DNA from: Gammaproteobacteria bacterium
GTDB taxonomy: Bacteria > Pseudomonadota > Gammaproteobacteria > Pseudomonadales > Azotimanducaceae
DNA length: 7,481 nt
Direction of reading: 5' to 3'
NCBI GenBank assembly: GCA_018667205.1
Contig: JABIVN010000574.1
Span: 1-7,481, forward strand
This document shows positions 1 through 6,286 of this stretch, one piece after another (within the stretch, counting starts at the first letter, position 1; each line of letters starts with the position of its first letter). The translations under genes and the position numbers were made by a program. The notes below the pieces were generated by a model. The model had not been told where the DNA came from, searched no databases, and saw only the letters and a program-made list of their open reading frames with translations.

Positions 1-560
1 AGCCCATTAACACGAACACCCATTTCTTTGAGTTCCTCTGCCCAGCTTTCCGTTAACCGCCAAAGTGCAAACTTCGCGCAATCGTATCCTGTTGCCGGCC
101 CGCCCGTCAGGTAAAACCCTGGGCGAACGTGGTCCGTCAGAATATTAATGATATTTGACGTCCCGGACTTTTCCAGCAGGGGCACCGCTGCCGCCGTACA
201 GTAAAAGGCACCCATCGCGCACGAACCCATCGCATTATCGAACGCTCGGGTTTGGGTGTCCCAATCGCCGGAGGTCAATTTGGTATCACCGTACACCGCA
301 GCGTTATTCACGAGCAGGTCAATATGATTGATTTTGCCATTTAGATCATCAAAAACAGCTCGCACAGCGTCCCGGTCTCCGATATCGCAGGTATAACTAA
401 GGCAGGTGCCGCCGGCTGATTCAACCTGCGAGTGTGTCATCTTGTTCTCGACCGCATCTATATCCAACGCGATAATCGTTGCGGATTCTTTTGCCCAGCT
501 TATTGCTACCTCGCGGCCAATACCGACGGCGCTACCTGTCACAAAAACAACTTGATTCAC
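1..560 (-). CDS. Short-chain dehydrogenase/reductase (SDR), 3' end cut by window edge
   Basis: NAD(P)-dependent oxidoreductase of the classical SDR family (Rossmann fold, cytoplasmic). 186 residues are visible and the C-terminal quarter lies beyond the left edge. Seen: cofactor loop TGSAVGIG at residues 8-15; Asp33 at the end of the second beta strand (IIALD), which favours NAD over NADP; NNAA at 85-88; Asn109 at the catalytic Asn position; Tyr159-x3-Lys163 (YDCAK). The usual catalytic Ser about 13 residues before the Tyr is absent. The strand reads NIILxx-type with Thr142 17 residues ahead, as in an SDR with a longer loop, so Thr may stand in for Ser. The start is GTG: an in-frame TAA lies just upstream, no other start fits between, and AAAGGA sits 8 bases before the GTG. 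The substrate cannot be told. Confidence 0.93.
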   Translation of the reverse strand, partial: MNQVVFVTGSAVGIGREVAISWAKESATIIALDIDAVENKMTHSQVESAGGTCLSYTCDIGDRDAVRAVFDDLNGKINHIDLLVNNAAVYGDTKLTSGDWDTQTRAFDNAMGSCAMGAFYCTAAAVPLLEKSGTSNIINILTDHVRPGFYLTGGPATGYDCAKFALWRLTESWAEELKEMGVRVNG

Positions 561-568
561 GGGACTAT

Positions 569-574
569 TCCTTT
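569..574 (-). promoter_or_regulatory. Ribosome binding site of the SDR at 1-560
   Basis: AAAGGA on the minus strand, 8 bases before the GTG at 560. It decides this non-ATG start, because an in-frame TAA lies seven codons upstream and excludes an earlier one. Confidence 0.7.
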
Positions 575-588
575 AAGTGAGTCCTATA

Positions 589-617
589 AAGATACAGGGT
601 GATTCGCGTCAGGTGAA
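589..617 (-). promoter_or_regulatory. Possible sigma70-type promoter of the SDR at 1-560
   Basis: Minus-strand TTCACC (617-612, 4 of 6 matches to TTGACA), a 17-base spacer and TATCTT (594-589, 4 of 6 matches to TATAAT). Transcription would begin near 582 and leave a leader of about 20 bases that includes the AAAGGA site. Position and spacing are good but the hexamers are weak, so this is a proposal. Confidence 0.38.
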
Positions 618-1192
618 CATTTATGTGTACGGGAACGCATGAAATGAGGACCTTTCCTAATCACATAGGAGCAGGAACCCTCACAGACCCAGTGATCCTG
701 AGATCGAGTACACACTGCTATCCGGAGCGTCCCCGCTGGTGCGATCCACCGAAATGACCAGACGACAAAACTGAGAACCCGCTCGATTCACTAGGCCAAC
801 ATCGTGGAAAAAAATACCAAAGGGTCTTTGACACGGGTTGCGTTTACAAATTATTGTCCAACAAGTCGTCTCTGAAGGAAGCGTCCAAATCACCATGCAA
901 GACGATGATTAGTCTTTTGAAACCGTCATCTTCGGCACAGGATTTTCTTCTTTTTTAGCCTGTCACCGGAATACATCATCAATTTTATTTTTTCTAAAAT
1001 GGTTTCACTTATAAGACTGTCAATTATTGAACTAGTCCTGAGCAAGATGCCCTCAATATACTTCCCCTTGATTGTGACCGAAAACTATCGCCAACGTCGG
1101 CAAGTCCAGTGGCTTTTTTCAAACGCTTCATCGAAGCTGACAAATCTTTCATCACTATATCTGTCAATCTCGACCTCTTTCTCTTTACCCAC

Positions 1193-1723
1193 TTATGAAT
1201 TTCCAACACCTCCGGAAAAATCATATTTGAAATGGGGGTCGCCTGTGATGCGCCCATCCGCATGAACAACATGCGTTTCCGGACTGGCAATGTCCAGAAA
1301 ATCCTGAACAGTGAAGAGACCCAGGATTTCACTGTTTGGATTCGGCTCAACGTGATTTTGCAAAAGAACCTCGCTGTCACTCTCGAAAATACCACGCGCC
1401 TCAAAGCCTTCCGGGCAGTCGCTGAACGGCGTATGAAATGATCCTGGCGCCTCGTAGGAAAACATGCCGTTGTCAACACGATTGGTACCCTCGCGGTAGC
1501 CAAACCAGCCCTTGGTCGTAAACGACATCGCCCGGCAGATGTGAAAGTGCGACGGAAAGTCAGGCGCACCCGGATCCATACGAAAGGCGTAGGCCACTGT
1601 GTTGGTGGGCACATGAACCGTTAGCGCCTTAAAGTACGATCCTTCAGCCACTTCTACCCATTCAAGGTCATTCGCCTGAATATCGGCGGTAATTCTGTCG
1701 AGTTGCGCAAAACCAGATCCCAT
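1193..1723 (-). CDS. Cupin-fold protein (acetylacetone-cleaving / dihydroxyacetophenone dioxygenase-like)
   Basis: A 176-residue single-domain cupin, probably a cytoplasmic metal-binding enzyme. Counting from Met at 1723, the first cupin motif contains HFH (His59, His61), followed by KGWFGYREG. The second contains APGSFHTPF with His97. Together these give three likely metal-ligand histidines, but the Glu usual in motif 1 is not obvious. The YEAPGSFHTPF pattern recalls small dioxygenase cupins such as Dke1 and dihydroxyacetophenone dioxygenase. That gives the fold with confidence and the reaction only as a guess. Start: ATGs lie at 1729 and 1723. The only Shine-Dalgarno-like stretch, AAAAAGG, ends one base before the first ATG and seven bases before the second, so 1723 is preferred. 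The gene is on the same strand as the GST upstream, about 200 bases away, so cotranscription is possible but not shown. Confidence 0.85.
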   Translation of the reverse strand: MGSGFAQLDRITADIQANDLEWVEVAEGSYFKALTVHVPTNTVAYAFRMDPGAPDFPSHFHICRAMSFTTKGWFGYREGTNRVDNGMFSYEAPGSFHTPFSDCPEGFEARGIFESDSEVLLQNHVEPNPNSEILGLFTVQDFLDIASPETHVVHADGRITGDPHFKYDFSGGVGNS

Positions 1724-1730
1724 AGCCATA

Positions 1731-1737
1731 CCTTTTT
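1731..1737 (-). promoter_or_regulatory. Ribosome binding site that selects the second ATG of the cupin gene
   Basis: AAAAAGG on the minus strand. It ends one base before the ATG at 1729, too close to use, and seven bases before the ATG at 1723, which is the usual distance. The protein therefore probably starts at the second Met. Confidence 0.55.
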
Positions 1738-1925
1738 AAGTGAAATATCACGAACATCAAGCACCATTAGCGACAAATAGTAAAGACCCTGAAGAAACCG
1801 GCTTACCCCGAATATCATCACATGATTAGAACCATACCTTCCCCCCAGCGCTGCAGATCCATGGCATGTTCGCGGTGGTGGTGCTTACGGCGCCTTTAGC
1901 AACCTGTGTTGTCAACCCAGATGAA

Positions 1926-2543
1926 CTATTGGGTAGCCCAAGTAGACCGAGACCGGAGCCGGTCTTGGTAAGCTTTTACGTTCGCCGGAAACAGAAATGG
2001 CTTACCCGTGAGCTTACGCACTAGCGAGGTAAAGTCTAAGGCAACGCCAAAGGTGATATCAGCGATGCTAAAACGATCCAACGCCAAATATTCATGCTCA
2101 TTTAAGTGATCATCAAAAATAGCGAGACTGCTTACCGCTCGGCCTACGCATTGCTCTCCCCACTCCACCACCGGCGTTTCGCGGTCCTTAAAAAAACCGC
2201 TAATATTGCGGAACGCACCGGTAAGTTCTAGGAAGTAGTTCTGCTCGGCGCGACGATTCCACATTTCAACAGTAGCCATGGCCTCAGGCGTTTCACCGAA
2301 AAGGTTAGGATTAGGATGTAATCCTTCAAGATACCGGCAGATGGCTACTGACTCTGACAGGTACTCACCGTTATCCAACTCCAACACGGGGACGCGGCCC
2401 ATTGGGTTACGGGTTTTATGCTCGGCCATCAGGTTTTCGCCGGATTGAATATTCACGTCCTCTCGCGGCAGGTCAGCACCTTTTTCTGCAAGGAACAGGT
2501 TCACCCGGCGGGCATTAGGTGAACGGGATTCATAGAGTTTCAT
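1926..2543 (-). CDS. Glutathione S-transferase
   Basis: A 205-residue cytosolic GST, a normal length for the family. It probably conjugates glutathione to an electrophile or acts as a glutathione-dependent reductase or isomerase. The thioredoxin-fold half covers about residues 1-80. It starts MKLYESRSPNARRV, where Ser6 or Ser8 lies near the usual catalytic position, has the cis-proline loop GRVPVLE (Pro52) and the glutathione-contacting ESVAICRYLE (Glu64-Ser65). The all-helical half has the conserved capping segment FSIADITF at 158-165. There is no signal peptide. An AAGG lies 9 bases before the ATG. A small hairpin (TTGGG-TAG-CCCAA at 1929-1941) covers the stop codon but has no T-tract, so it is not a clear terminator. 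The substrate class (theta- or beta-like) is unresolved. Confidence 0.93.
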   Translation of the reverse strand: MKLYESRSPNARRVNLFLAEKGADLPREDVNIQSGENLMAEHKTRNPMGRVPVLELDNGEYLSESVAICRYLEGLHPNPNLFGETPEAMATVEMWNRRAEQNYFLELTGAFRNISGFFKDRETPVVEWGEQCVGRAVSSLAIFDDHLNEHEYLALDRFSIADITFGVALDFTSLVRKLTGKPFLFPANVKAYQDRLRSRSTWATQ

Positions 2544-2805
2544 AGAATTAGCCTTGTTGTTGTGCCGTTAAGTTTAAGTAGAACGCTAAAAATCAGCCGT
2601 TTGCTAAAAAACCAAAATGCTGAGAATATTCTGATGAAGTCGCCACAGGCTAATCTTGAGCGTCCTATAACTGGACTAATGATACCTTGGTTCATTTCAA
2701 CCACTAGCCGGCCGGAAGCTGGTTGGCCAAAAAAACCGCTGCAAGATCGGCATGCCCCGTTGGCGATAGCCATCAATGTTAGTTAAGTAACCCCAGTGGG
2801 AAAGT

Positions 2806-2811
2806 TATACT
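2806..2811 (+). promoter_or_regulatory. Possible -10 box of the sulfotransferase/SDR unit
   Basis: TATACT matches the sigma70 -10 consensus at five of six positions. It lies 25 bases before the ATG and just ahead of the ribosome binding site. The -35 region 17 bases upstream (TTAAGT at 2783-2788) is poor, so the promoter may need an activator. Confidence 0.4.
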
Positions 2812-2825
2812 ACTATGGCGAATTT

Positions 2826-2830
2826 AGGAG
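2826..2830 (+). promoter_or_regulatory. Ribosome binding site of the sulfotransferase-family gene
   Basis: AGGAG ends six bases before the ATG at 2837. An in-frame TTG at 2831 directly abuts this site and so cannot be the start. Confidence 0.8.
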
Positions 2831-2836
2831 TTGGTA

Positions 2837-3472
2837 ATGACTATTTCACTGATCGGTGCCGGCTACGGTCGCACAGGTACGCTTTCCCTGAAGTCAGCGT
2901 TAGAAACATTAGGCTACAACAAATGTCATCACATGATTGAAGTCATACGAAATCCAGGCGAACCAGAAAAATGGTTACAGGCAATTGAAGCAAAAACCGT
3001 TAACTGGGAGAGCTTATTCGATGGGTATGAAGCCACAGTCGACTGGCCCGCCTGCCACTTTTATCAGGCATTGGCAGACTACTACCCAAAAGCAAAAGTC
3101 CTACTAAGCGTTAGGGATCCCCTCGAGTGGTTTGAAAGCATGTCTGCAACAACACTTAGAGTGATACGAAAAAGGATGCAGGCCAGCAAAGCCGGTCAGC
3201 CAAAAAACCTGGGTGCTGAACTCGTGGTTAAAGCCGCTTTTCGCGGAAATATTGATGATGCTGAACACGCCATCAGAATGTTTAACCAGCACACGAAAGA
3301 AGTCATGGAGGCTATCGACCCGGCGCGATTGCTAATCTACAACGTCCGTGAGGGATGGGAACCGCTTTGTCAGTTTTTGGGTAAACCAGTACCTGATATC
3401 GCCTTCCCACGCGTCAACTCACGCGAAGAGTTCGAAGAAATATTTTTTGGCAGCAGTCTTAAGCAACATTAA
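2837..3472 (+). CDS. Sulfotransferase-family protein (Sulfotransfer_4-like)
   Basis: A 211-residue P-loop-like protein expected to transfer sulfate from PAPS to a hydroxyl or amine acceptor. From the ATG at 2837, the 5'-phosphosulfate loop is GAGYGRTGTLSLKSAL at residues 7-22. The 3'-phosphate-binding strand and helix are VLLSVRDPLEWFESM around 88-102, with Arg93 and Ser101 placed as in the family. VDWPACHFYQAL lies between them, around 68-79. This arrangement and length match the compact sulfotransferase family often labelled Sulfotransfer_4, whose members are mostly uncharacterised, so activity and acceptor are unproven. There is no signal peptide or membrane segment. The gene is followed after 34 bases by an SDR gene on the same strand, probably one transcript. 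The two may modify the same small molecule. Confidence 0.88.
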   Translation: MTISLIGAGYGRTGTLSLKSALETLGYNKCHHMIEVIRNPGEPEKWLQAIEAKTVNWESLFDGYEATVDWPACHFYQALADYYPKAKVLLSVRDPLEWFESMSATTLRVIRKRMQASKAGQPKNLGAELVVKAAFRGNIDDAEHAIRMFNQHTKEVMEAIDPARLLIYNVREGWEPLCQFLGKPVPDIAFPRVNSREEFEEIFFGSSLKQH

Positions 3473-3506
3473 CCAGAAACCTTTGCATGGCGTCAATCAA
3501 TAAAAT

Positions 3507-4352
3507 ATGACAATAACTTCACTGGATCGCAAGACAGTCCTGATCACCGGGGGCGCTAGAGGCATCGGCAAAGGCATCGCGAGGGCTTGTCTGGAAGAGG
3601 GTGCGCAGGTTGTTATCACCAACTTGAATATTGACGTCGGCAAAGAAACCGAGGCGGAACTATCCGGTCTGGGATCAATCAGAGCCATACGCTGTGATGG
3701 TACCGACCGCCTAGCAGTAGACCAGCTTATGGAAGACGTCTGGGCTAATGAAGGCCCAATAGATGTGGTGTTCAGTAACGCCGGTCGCGGTTTCGGCGCC
3801 AGCACGCTGGAAGCCTCGATAGAAGATGTAACCGACATCTTCTCAACAAACTACAATTCGGCCGTTCACCTAGCGCAGAGTTACATTCCCAGGATGATCG
3901 CGCTTGGCCGCCCTGGTCATATTATGTTTACAGGGTCGGAGCACTCCGTCGGATTACCTGCCGGTAACGAAGGACTGAACTTTGGTTTCTATAGTGCGAC
4001 CAAACATGCACTACTTGCATTGGCAGAATGGCTAAGAGCCGACCTTGAGCAGACCAACATGTCCGTTAGCTTATTGATGCCAGGCCCCGTTCTGACAGAA
4101 AGTCTGGAGGCTAGCCTCAAAATCCTAGAAACAGATCCTGCACACCATCAGATTCGGCAGAAATTCACCAAAGAAGTAGAAACTCTACTCCGAGAACGCA
4201 TGATCTCGACCCAGCAGTGCGCCCGACGCGCGCTCCAGGGGTTGAAGCAAGGACAATTTTACATACCCACCCAGTCTTACATCAAATCAGACATTGACCG
4301 ACGCCATGAGGAGCTTGAACGAGCCTTTTCAATATTGGCCAGCGATCAGTGA
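3507..4352 (+). CDS. Short-chain dehydrogenase/reductase (SDR), full length
   Basis: A 281-residue classical SDR, a soluble NAD(P)-dependent oxidoreductase. Seen: cofactor loop TGGARGIG at 14-21; Asp64 after the third strand (CDGTD); SNAG at 90-93; Asn115 (STNY) as the tetrad Asn; Ser144 or Ser147 in FTGSEHSVG as the candidate catalytic Ser; Tyr162-x3-Lys166 (YSATK); MPGPVLT at 191-197. The residue after strand 2 is Asn39 rather than Asp, and Arg18 sits in the glycine loop, so NADP cannot be excluded. The C-terminal stretch after about 200, rich in charged helix, is longer than in minimal SDRs and probably forms a substrate lid. There is no clear Shine-Dalgarno before the ATG, which suggests coupling to the sulfotransferase gene that ends 34 bases upstream. 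The substrate is unknown. Confidence 0.94.
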   Translation: MTITSLDRKTVLITGGARGIGKGIARACLEEGAQVVITNLNIDVGKETEAELSGLGSIRAIRCDGTDRLAVDQLMEDVWANEGPIDVVFSNAGRGFGASTLEASIEDVTDIFSTNYNSAVHLAQSYIPRMIALGRPGHIMFTGSEHSVGLPAGNEGLNFGFYSATKHALLALAEWLRADLEQTNMSVSLLMPGPVLTESLEASLKILETDPAHHQIRQKFTKEVETLLRERMISTQQCARRALQGLKQGQFYIPTQSYIKSDIDRRHEELERAFSILASDQ

Positions 4353-4520
4353 ACTCGGTTTCACTTACCCCCGCGTGATCTCGTCTCAACCCACCCAGGG
4401 AAAACAACTTGATGAGAAAAAATATGGGCTCGGCAGTCGTTACTCAGACGCATTCACGCGACGCCACCCCTTAGGCATTCGGTCAAGAGTTTGTTAATCT
4501 TTGCCTCTTAGATAATAAAT

Positions 4521-4525
4521 AAGAG
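4521..4525 (+). promoter_or_regulatory. Ribosome binding site of the NTF2-like gene
   Basis: AAGAG lies eight bases before the ATG at 4534. A second weak AGG is only four bases before it. Confidence 0.55.
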
Positions 4526-4533
4526 TAGGTACC

Positions 4534-5001
4534 ATGTCTGAAAATCGATTAGCTATCGTTGCTGACAAGCACGACATTGAAACCTTGCAACGACTCTATG
4601 CCAAGGCCACGGACTTGATTGGTCTTGGGACCGAAGAAGCATTTGAAGAGGGCAGAGACATCTACCGTCGCATCTATACAGACGATGTTGATATCCGCAC
4701 AGCAAATACCGGAGATGAACCCTTAGTCGCTAAAGGCCCTGATGCTTGGGCTGACGTTTGTCGCAGCGCACTGAATGACTATACAGGCACTCAGCATTTG
4801 ATAGGCACCCAGCTTACTGAGGTTAATGGCGATGAAGCACAGATAGAAAGTTATCTGAATGCCTGGCACAAGAACCCAGATTTAACGGTCTACTACTTTT
4901 TAGGCACCTATATTTCGAAAACACGAAGAACCCCTGATGGCTGGAAAATCTACGACATGACATTACGCCTAGATACGCAAGGCACGGCACAAACAACCTG
5001 A
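4534..5001 (+). CDS. NTF2/SnoaL-like fold protein
   Basis: A 155-residue cone-shaped alpha+beta protein of the nuclear transport factor 2-like superfamily, close in style to SnoaL_4-type proteins. Members include ketosteroid isomerase-like enzymes, polyketide cyclases and ring-hydroxylating dioxygenase small subunits, but many have no known reaction. Seen: an N-terminal helix DIETLQRLYAKATDLI (14-29); a strand region YTDDVDIRT (48-56); a central GTQHLIGTQLTEVNGDEA (85-102), with His88 at a position often conserved; an end strand DGWKIYDMTLRL (135-146). It is cytoplasmic, with no signal peptide. It follows the SDR by 181 bases on the same strand, and no internal terminator was recognised. A role in the same pathway is plausible but unproven. 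Confidence 0.85.
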   Translation: MSENRLAIVADKHDIETLQRLYAKATDLIGLGTEEAFEEGRDIYRRIYTDDVDIRTANTGDEPLVAKGPDAWADVCRSALNDYTGTQHLIGTQLTEVNGDEAQIESYLNAWHKNPDLTVYYFLGTYISKTRRTPDGWKIYDMTLRLDTQGTAQTT

Positions 5002-5160
5002 AATAACGGCGTCATCGTAGTCGCAAGTTCAACCTTGATTCAGTCCGTGATCGACTTCCGAGATTTTCACATTTCGATCAAGTGAAACACCAGGCTCCTA
5101 CTTTAAGTTAAGCCTCTATTTCTCTTACCTTTATTCGACTTGTTGGCGAATAAATCGCGC

Positions 5161-5190
5161 CGCTTGGCGACAAGCGTACTTGAAAAGTGC
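5161..5190 (+). repeat. Tandem hairpins, the first with a GNRA tetraloop
   Basis: CGCTTG-GCGA-CAAGCG (5161-5176) is a perfect 6-bp stem closed by a GNRA tetraloop. GTACTT-GAA-AAGTGC (5176-5190) follows and shares one base with it. As RNA its stem is also 6 bp, with one G-U pair. No T-tract follows, so this is not a standard terminator. It could be part of a small RNA, the leader of the S4 gene, or chance. Confidence 0.35.
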
Positions 5191-5263
5191 CGGGTATGTG
5201 CGGGTTCGATTACACTGTCCTCTCGTCATAGGAAAGGCCCTTACTCTTCTTGAATTTACCACC

Positions 5264-5293
5264 TTGTCCCGACTGCTCATTCCAAATTATATG
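5264..5293 (+). promoter_or_regulatory. Possible promoter of the S4 gene
   Basis: TTGTCC (5264-5269, 4 of 6 matches) and TATATG (5288-5293, 4 of 6) are 18 bases apart, about 40 bases ahead of the ATG. The match is weak. Confidence 0.3.
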
Positions 5294-5330
5294 ACCCATT
5301 AATAAAATCGAAACCCACGGGTAACCAGCG

Positions 5331-5564
5331 ATGCGAAAAGTTGACATCACACAGGAGCCAGTTGAGCTCTACAAGATCCTGAAATTCGAAGGATTGGTAA
5401 CAACCGGTGGCGAAGCCAAATTACTCATTGATGACGGACAAGTCACCGTTAATGGTCAAATTGAGACCCGCCGGCGGAAAAAAATTGTTAATGGTGATGT
5501 TATAGAGTTCGGGGGGGAGACACTAAAAATGCAATTGGTTTCGGCTAATGAGCGCGGAGAATAA
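5331..5564 (+). CDS. Small S4-domain RNA-binding protein, YbcJ-like
   Basis: A 77-residue protein made almost entirely of one S4 RNA-binding module. Seen: ELYKILKFEGLVTTGGEAK (residues 12-30) as the two-helix part, then LLIDDGQVTVNGQIETRRRKKI (31-52), with the hallmark DGQVxVNG turn and a basic patch RRRKK, and NGDVIEFGG (54-62) as the last strand. Pattern and length match the YbcJ/S4-like small proteins of gammaproteobacteria, which bind structured RNA and may be linked to ribosomes. The exact target is unknown. No good Shine-Dalgarno precedes the ATG; the bases before it read GGGTAACCAGCG. It stands alone, with long gaps on both sides, and is a housekeeping-type gene unlike its catabolic neighbours. 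Confidence 0.9.
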   Translation: MRKVDITQEPVELYKILKFEGLVTTGGEAKLLIDDGQVTVNGQIETRRRKKIVNGDVIEFGGETLKMQLVSANERGE

Positions 5565-5747
5565 ACCACTCGGTTAGCCTTATTTCAGTTTTAAACAACA
5601 ATGCTGGATTGAGTCACCATTAGACCCGTTCAGGATGAGTTGGTTAAACCACGCCTGACCAGCCACGCACCGATCGTGAGGTTGAACCAAAGCATCAACA
5701 CCCAACGCATCATTACACATCCAACAAAGAGCTGCTTTATGAACTCT
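5565..5747. other. Spacer between the S4 gene and the SDR remnant
   Basis: No recognisable gene, and no clear terminator after the S4 gene. Minus-strand frames stay open for about 50 codons but match nothing known. One of them is rich in hydrophobic residues. Confidence 0.35.
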
Positions 5748-6089
5748 TTACAGGATGCTAGATACGTACTTTACGTTTGTTTGCCCACCGTCGACGGGGA
5801 TTATCTGCCGGGTAGTATCGCGGGATCCATCACTAGCGAGAAACACCATCACCGGACCCAAATCTTCGTTGGGGTCACCCTACTTCTGACCCATCGCAAT
5901 AGACTGATGGTGTTGCCAGAAGCTAGCTGCTTCCTGCTCTTCTTTCAGGTTAAACGTTCCTTCAATGTACATCGGCGTCGCCATTGCTGAAAGAACGGCA
6001 TTCACTCGAATTTTATCATTCCGCCAAGTTCCTGCTGCAGTTCTGGCCCAAGAATAAACAGTCCCCTTCGCTGCAGATTAGGCAGTAGC
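5748..6089 (-). pseudogene. 3' remnant of an SDR gene with two in-frame stops
   Basis: Reading the minus strand in one frame from 6089 to the stop at 5748 gives the C-terminal half of an SDR. A TAA (6080-6078) stands where the catalytic Tyr of the YSAAK motif belongs and is followed by SAAKGTVYSWARTAA. Then come DKIRVNAVLSAMATPMYI, the typical strand 6 and substrate-loop region, and QHHQSIAMGQ. A TAG (5882-5880) follows, then GDPNEDLGPVMVFLASDGS and IIPVDGGQT, the family's usual C-terminal strand. Both stops can arise by one base change, from a Tyr codon for the first and a Leu, Trp or Tyr codon for the second. No frameshift separates these blocks. The N-terminal half (cofactor loop, NAG motif) is missing, and homology ends where a 13-bp tandem repeat starts. 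The gene is dead, and the similarity is strong enough to be sure of the family. Confidence 0.88.
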
Positions 6090-6141
6090 CATGGTCTCTA
6101 GTCATGGTCTCTAGTCATCGTCTCTGGTCATCGTCTCTGGT
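6090..6141. repeat. 13-bp tandem repeat, four copies in two types
   Basis: Two copies of CATGGTCTCTAGT (6090-6102, 6103-6115) are followed by two copies of CATCGTCTCTGGT (6116-6128, 6129-6141). The two types differ at two positions. On the minus strand every unit ends in ATG. Since 13 is not a multiple of 3, the repeat could not stay in frame inside a gene. It lies exactly at the 5' break of the SDR pseudogene, pointing to slippage or an imprecise rejoining there. Confidence 0.9.
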
Positions 6142-6286
6142 CAGGGCGCCACTGAGCGGTGGTAAAGACCCAGACTAGACATTTCTGGCCAACAAAATAG
6201 TCAGCCAAGCCTCTGGGTAACAAATGCCTGCTCTGCATAAATTGTTCCGTGGCGATAGCTTTCAGGGTGTTTTCTAACAGGTATTC
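6142..6286 (-). other. Open frame after the MaoC stop, no recognised gene
   Basis: The frame of the MaoC-like gene stays open for about 52 codons after its TGA (6289-6287), up to a stop inside the 13-bp repeats. The translation includes GLADYFVGQKCLVWVF, which vaguely recalls the first strand of an SDR but lacks a glycine loop. It may hold the scrambled 5' end of the pseudogene or be unrelated spacer. Confidence 0.25.

Larger units (their letters stand above)
561..1192. other. 632-base stretch without a convincing gene
   Basis: Apart from the SDR leader and promoter at its left end, nothing recognisable is seen on either strand. Short open frames exist but none resembles a known family. The best is a minus-strand GTG at 1192, directly after the stop of the cupin gene, which could encode a 35-residue charged peptide ending at 1085 and then continues open in the same frame after one stop to about 920. 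This could be a coupled small gene or the eroded remains of one. The part around 940-1000 is AT-rich. No strong terminator hairpin was found. Confidence 0.5.
2544..2836. promoter_or_regulatory. Divergent 293-base spacer between the GST and sulfotransferase genes
   Basis: This region must hold the promoters of two genes reading apart. On the plus side a TATACT box lies close to the sulfotransferase start. On the minus side no good promoter pair was recognised. Short dyads are present, for example GTCC-7-GGAC near 2663 and the palindrome CCGGCCGG near 2708, either of which could be an operator. Open frames crossing the spacer on both strands (about 75 codons each) match no known family. Confidence 0.45.
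5002..5330. other. 329-base gap with two adjoining small hairpins
   Basis: No gene is seen on either strand. The stretch holds a perfect 6-bp hairpin with a GCGA tetraloop (5161-5176) and an overlapping 6-bp hairpin (5176-5190), described separately, and a weak promoter candidate before the S4 gene. The TTCGATT at 5206-5212 resembles a tRNA T-loop, but no cloverleaf forms around it. Confidence 0.45.

Noticed and set aside
1024..1614. 196-codon minus-strand open frame overlapping the cupin gene
   Set aside because: Its translation is rich in Arg and Ser with no family signature, while the overlapping frame has clear cupin motifs. It is a shadow.
1929..1941. Hairpin TTGGG-TAG-CCCAA as a terminator of the GST gene
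   Set aside because: The stem is only 5 bp, lies over the last codons and has no T-tract after it.
2562..2786. Open frames on both strands of the GST/sulfotransferase spacer
   Set aside because: About 75 codons each with no recognisable motif or good ribosome binding site, and they cover what must be the divergent promoter region.
4491..4516. TTGTTA and GATAAT as a promoter for the NTF2-like gene
   Set aside because: The spacer is only 14 bases, and the start of transcription would fall inside the ribosome binding site.
5150..5235. tRNA-like sequence around GGGTTCGATTA
   Set aside because: The T-loop-like TTCGATT is not followed by the C that pairs with G53, and no acceptor, D or anticodon arms can be folded around it.
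5640..5990. 116-codon plus-strand open frame
   Set aside because: It lies antisense to the SDR remnant, whose minus-strand translation carries recognisable SDR motifs. The plus-strand product matches nothing.
6090..6141. CRISPR-like array
   Set aside because: The 13-bp units are contiguous with no spacers, so it is a plain tandem repeat.
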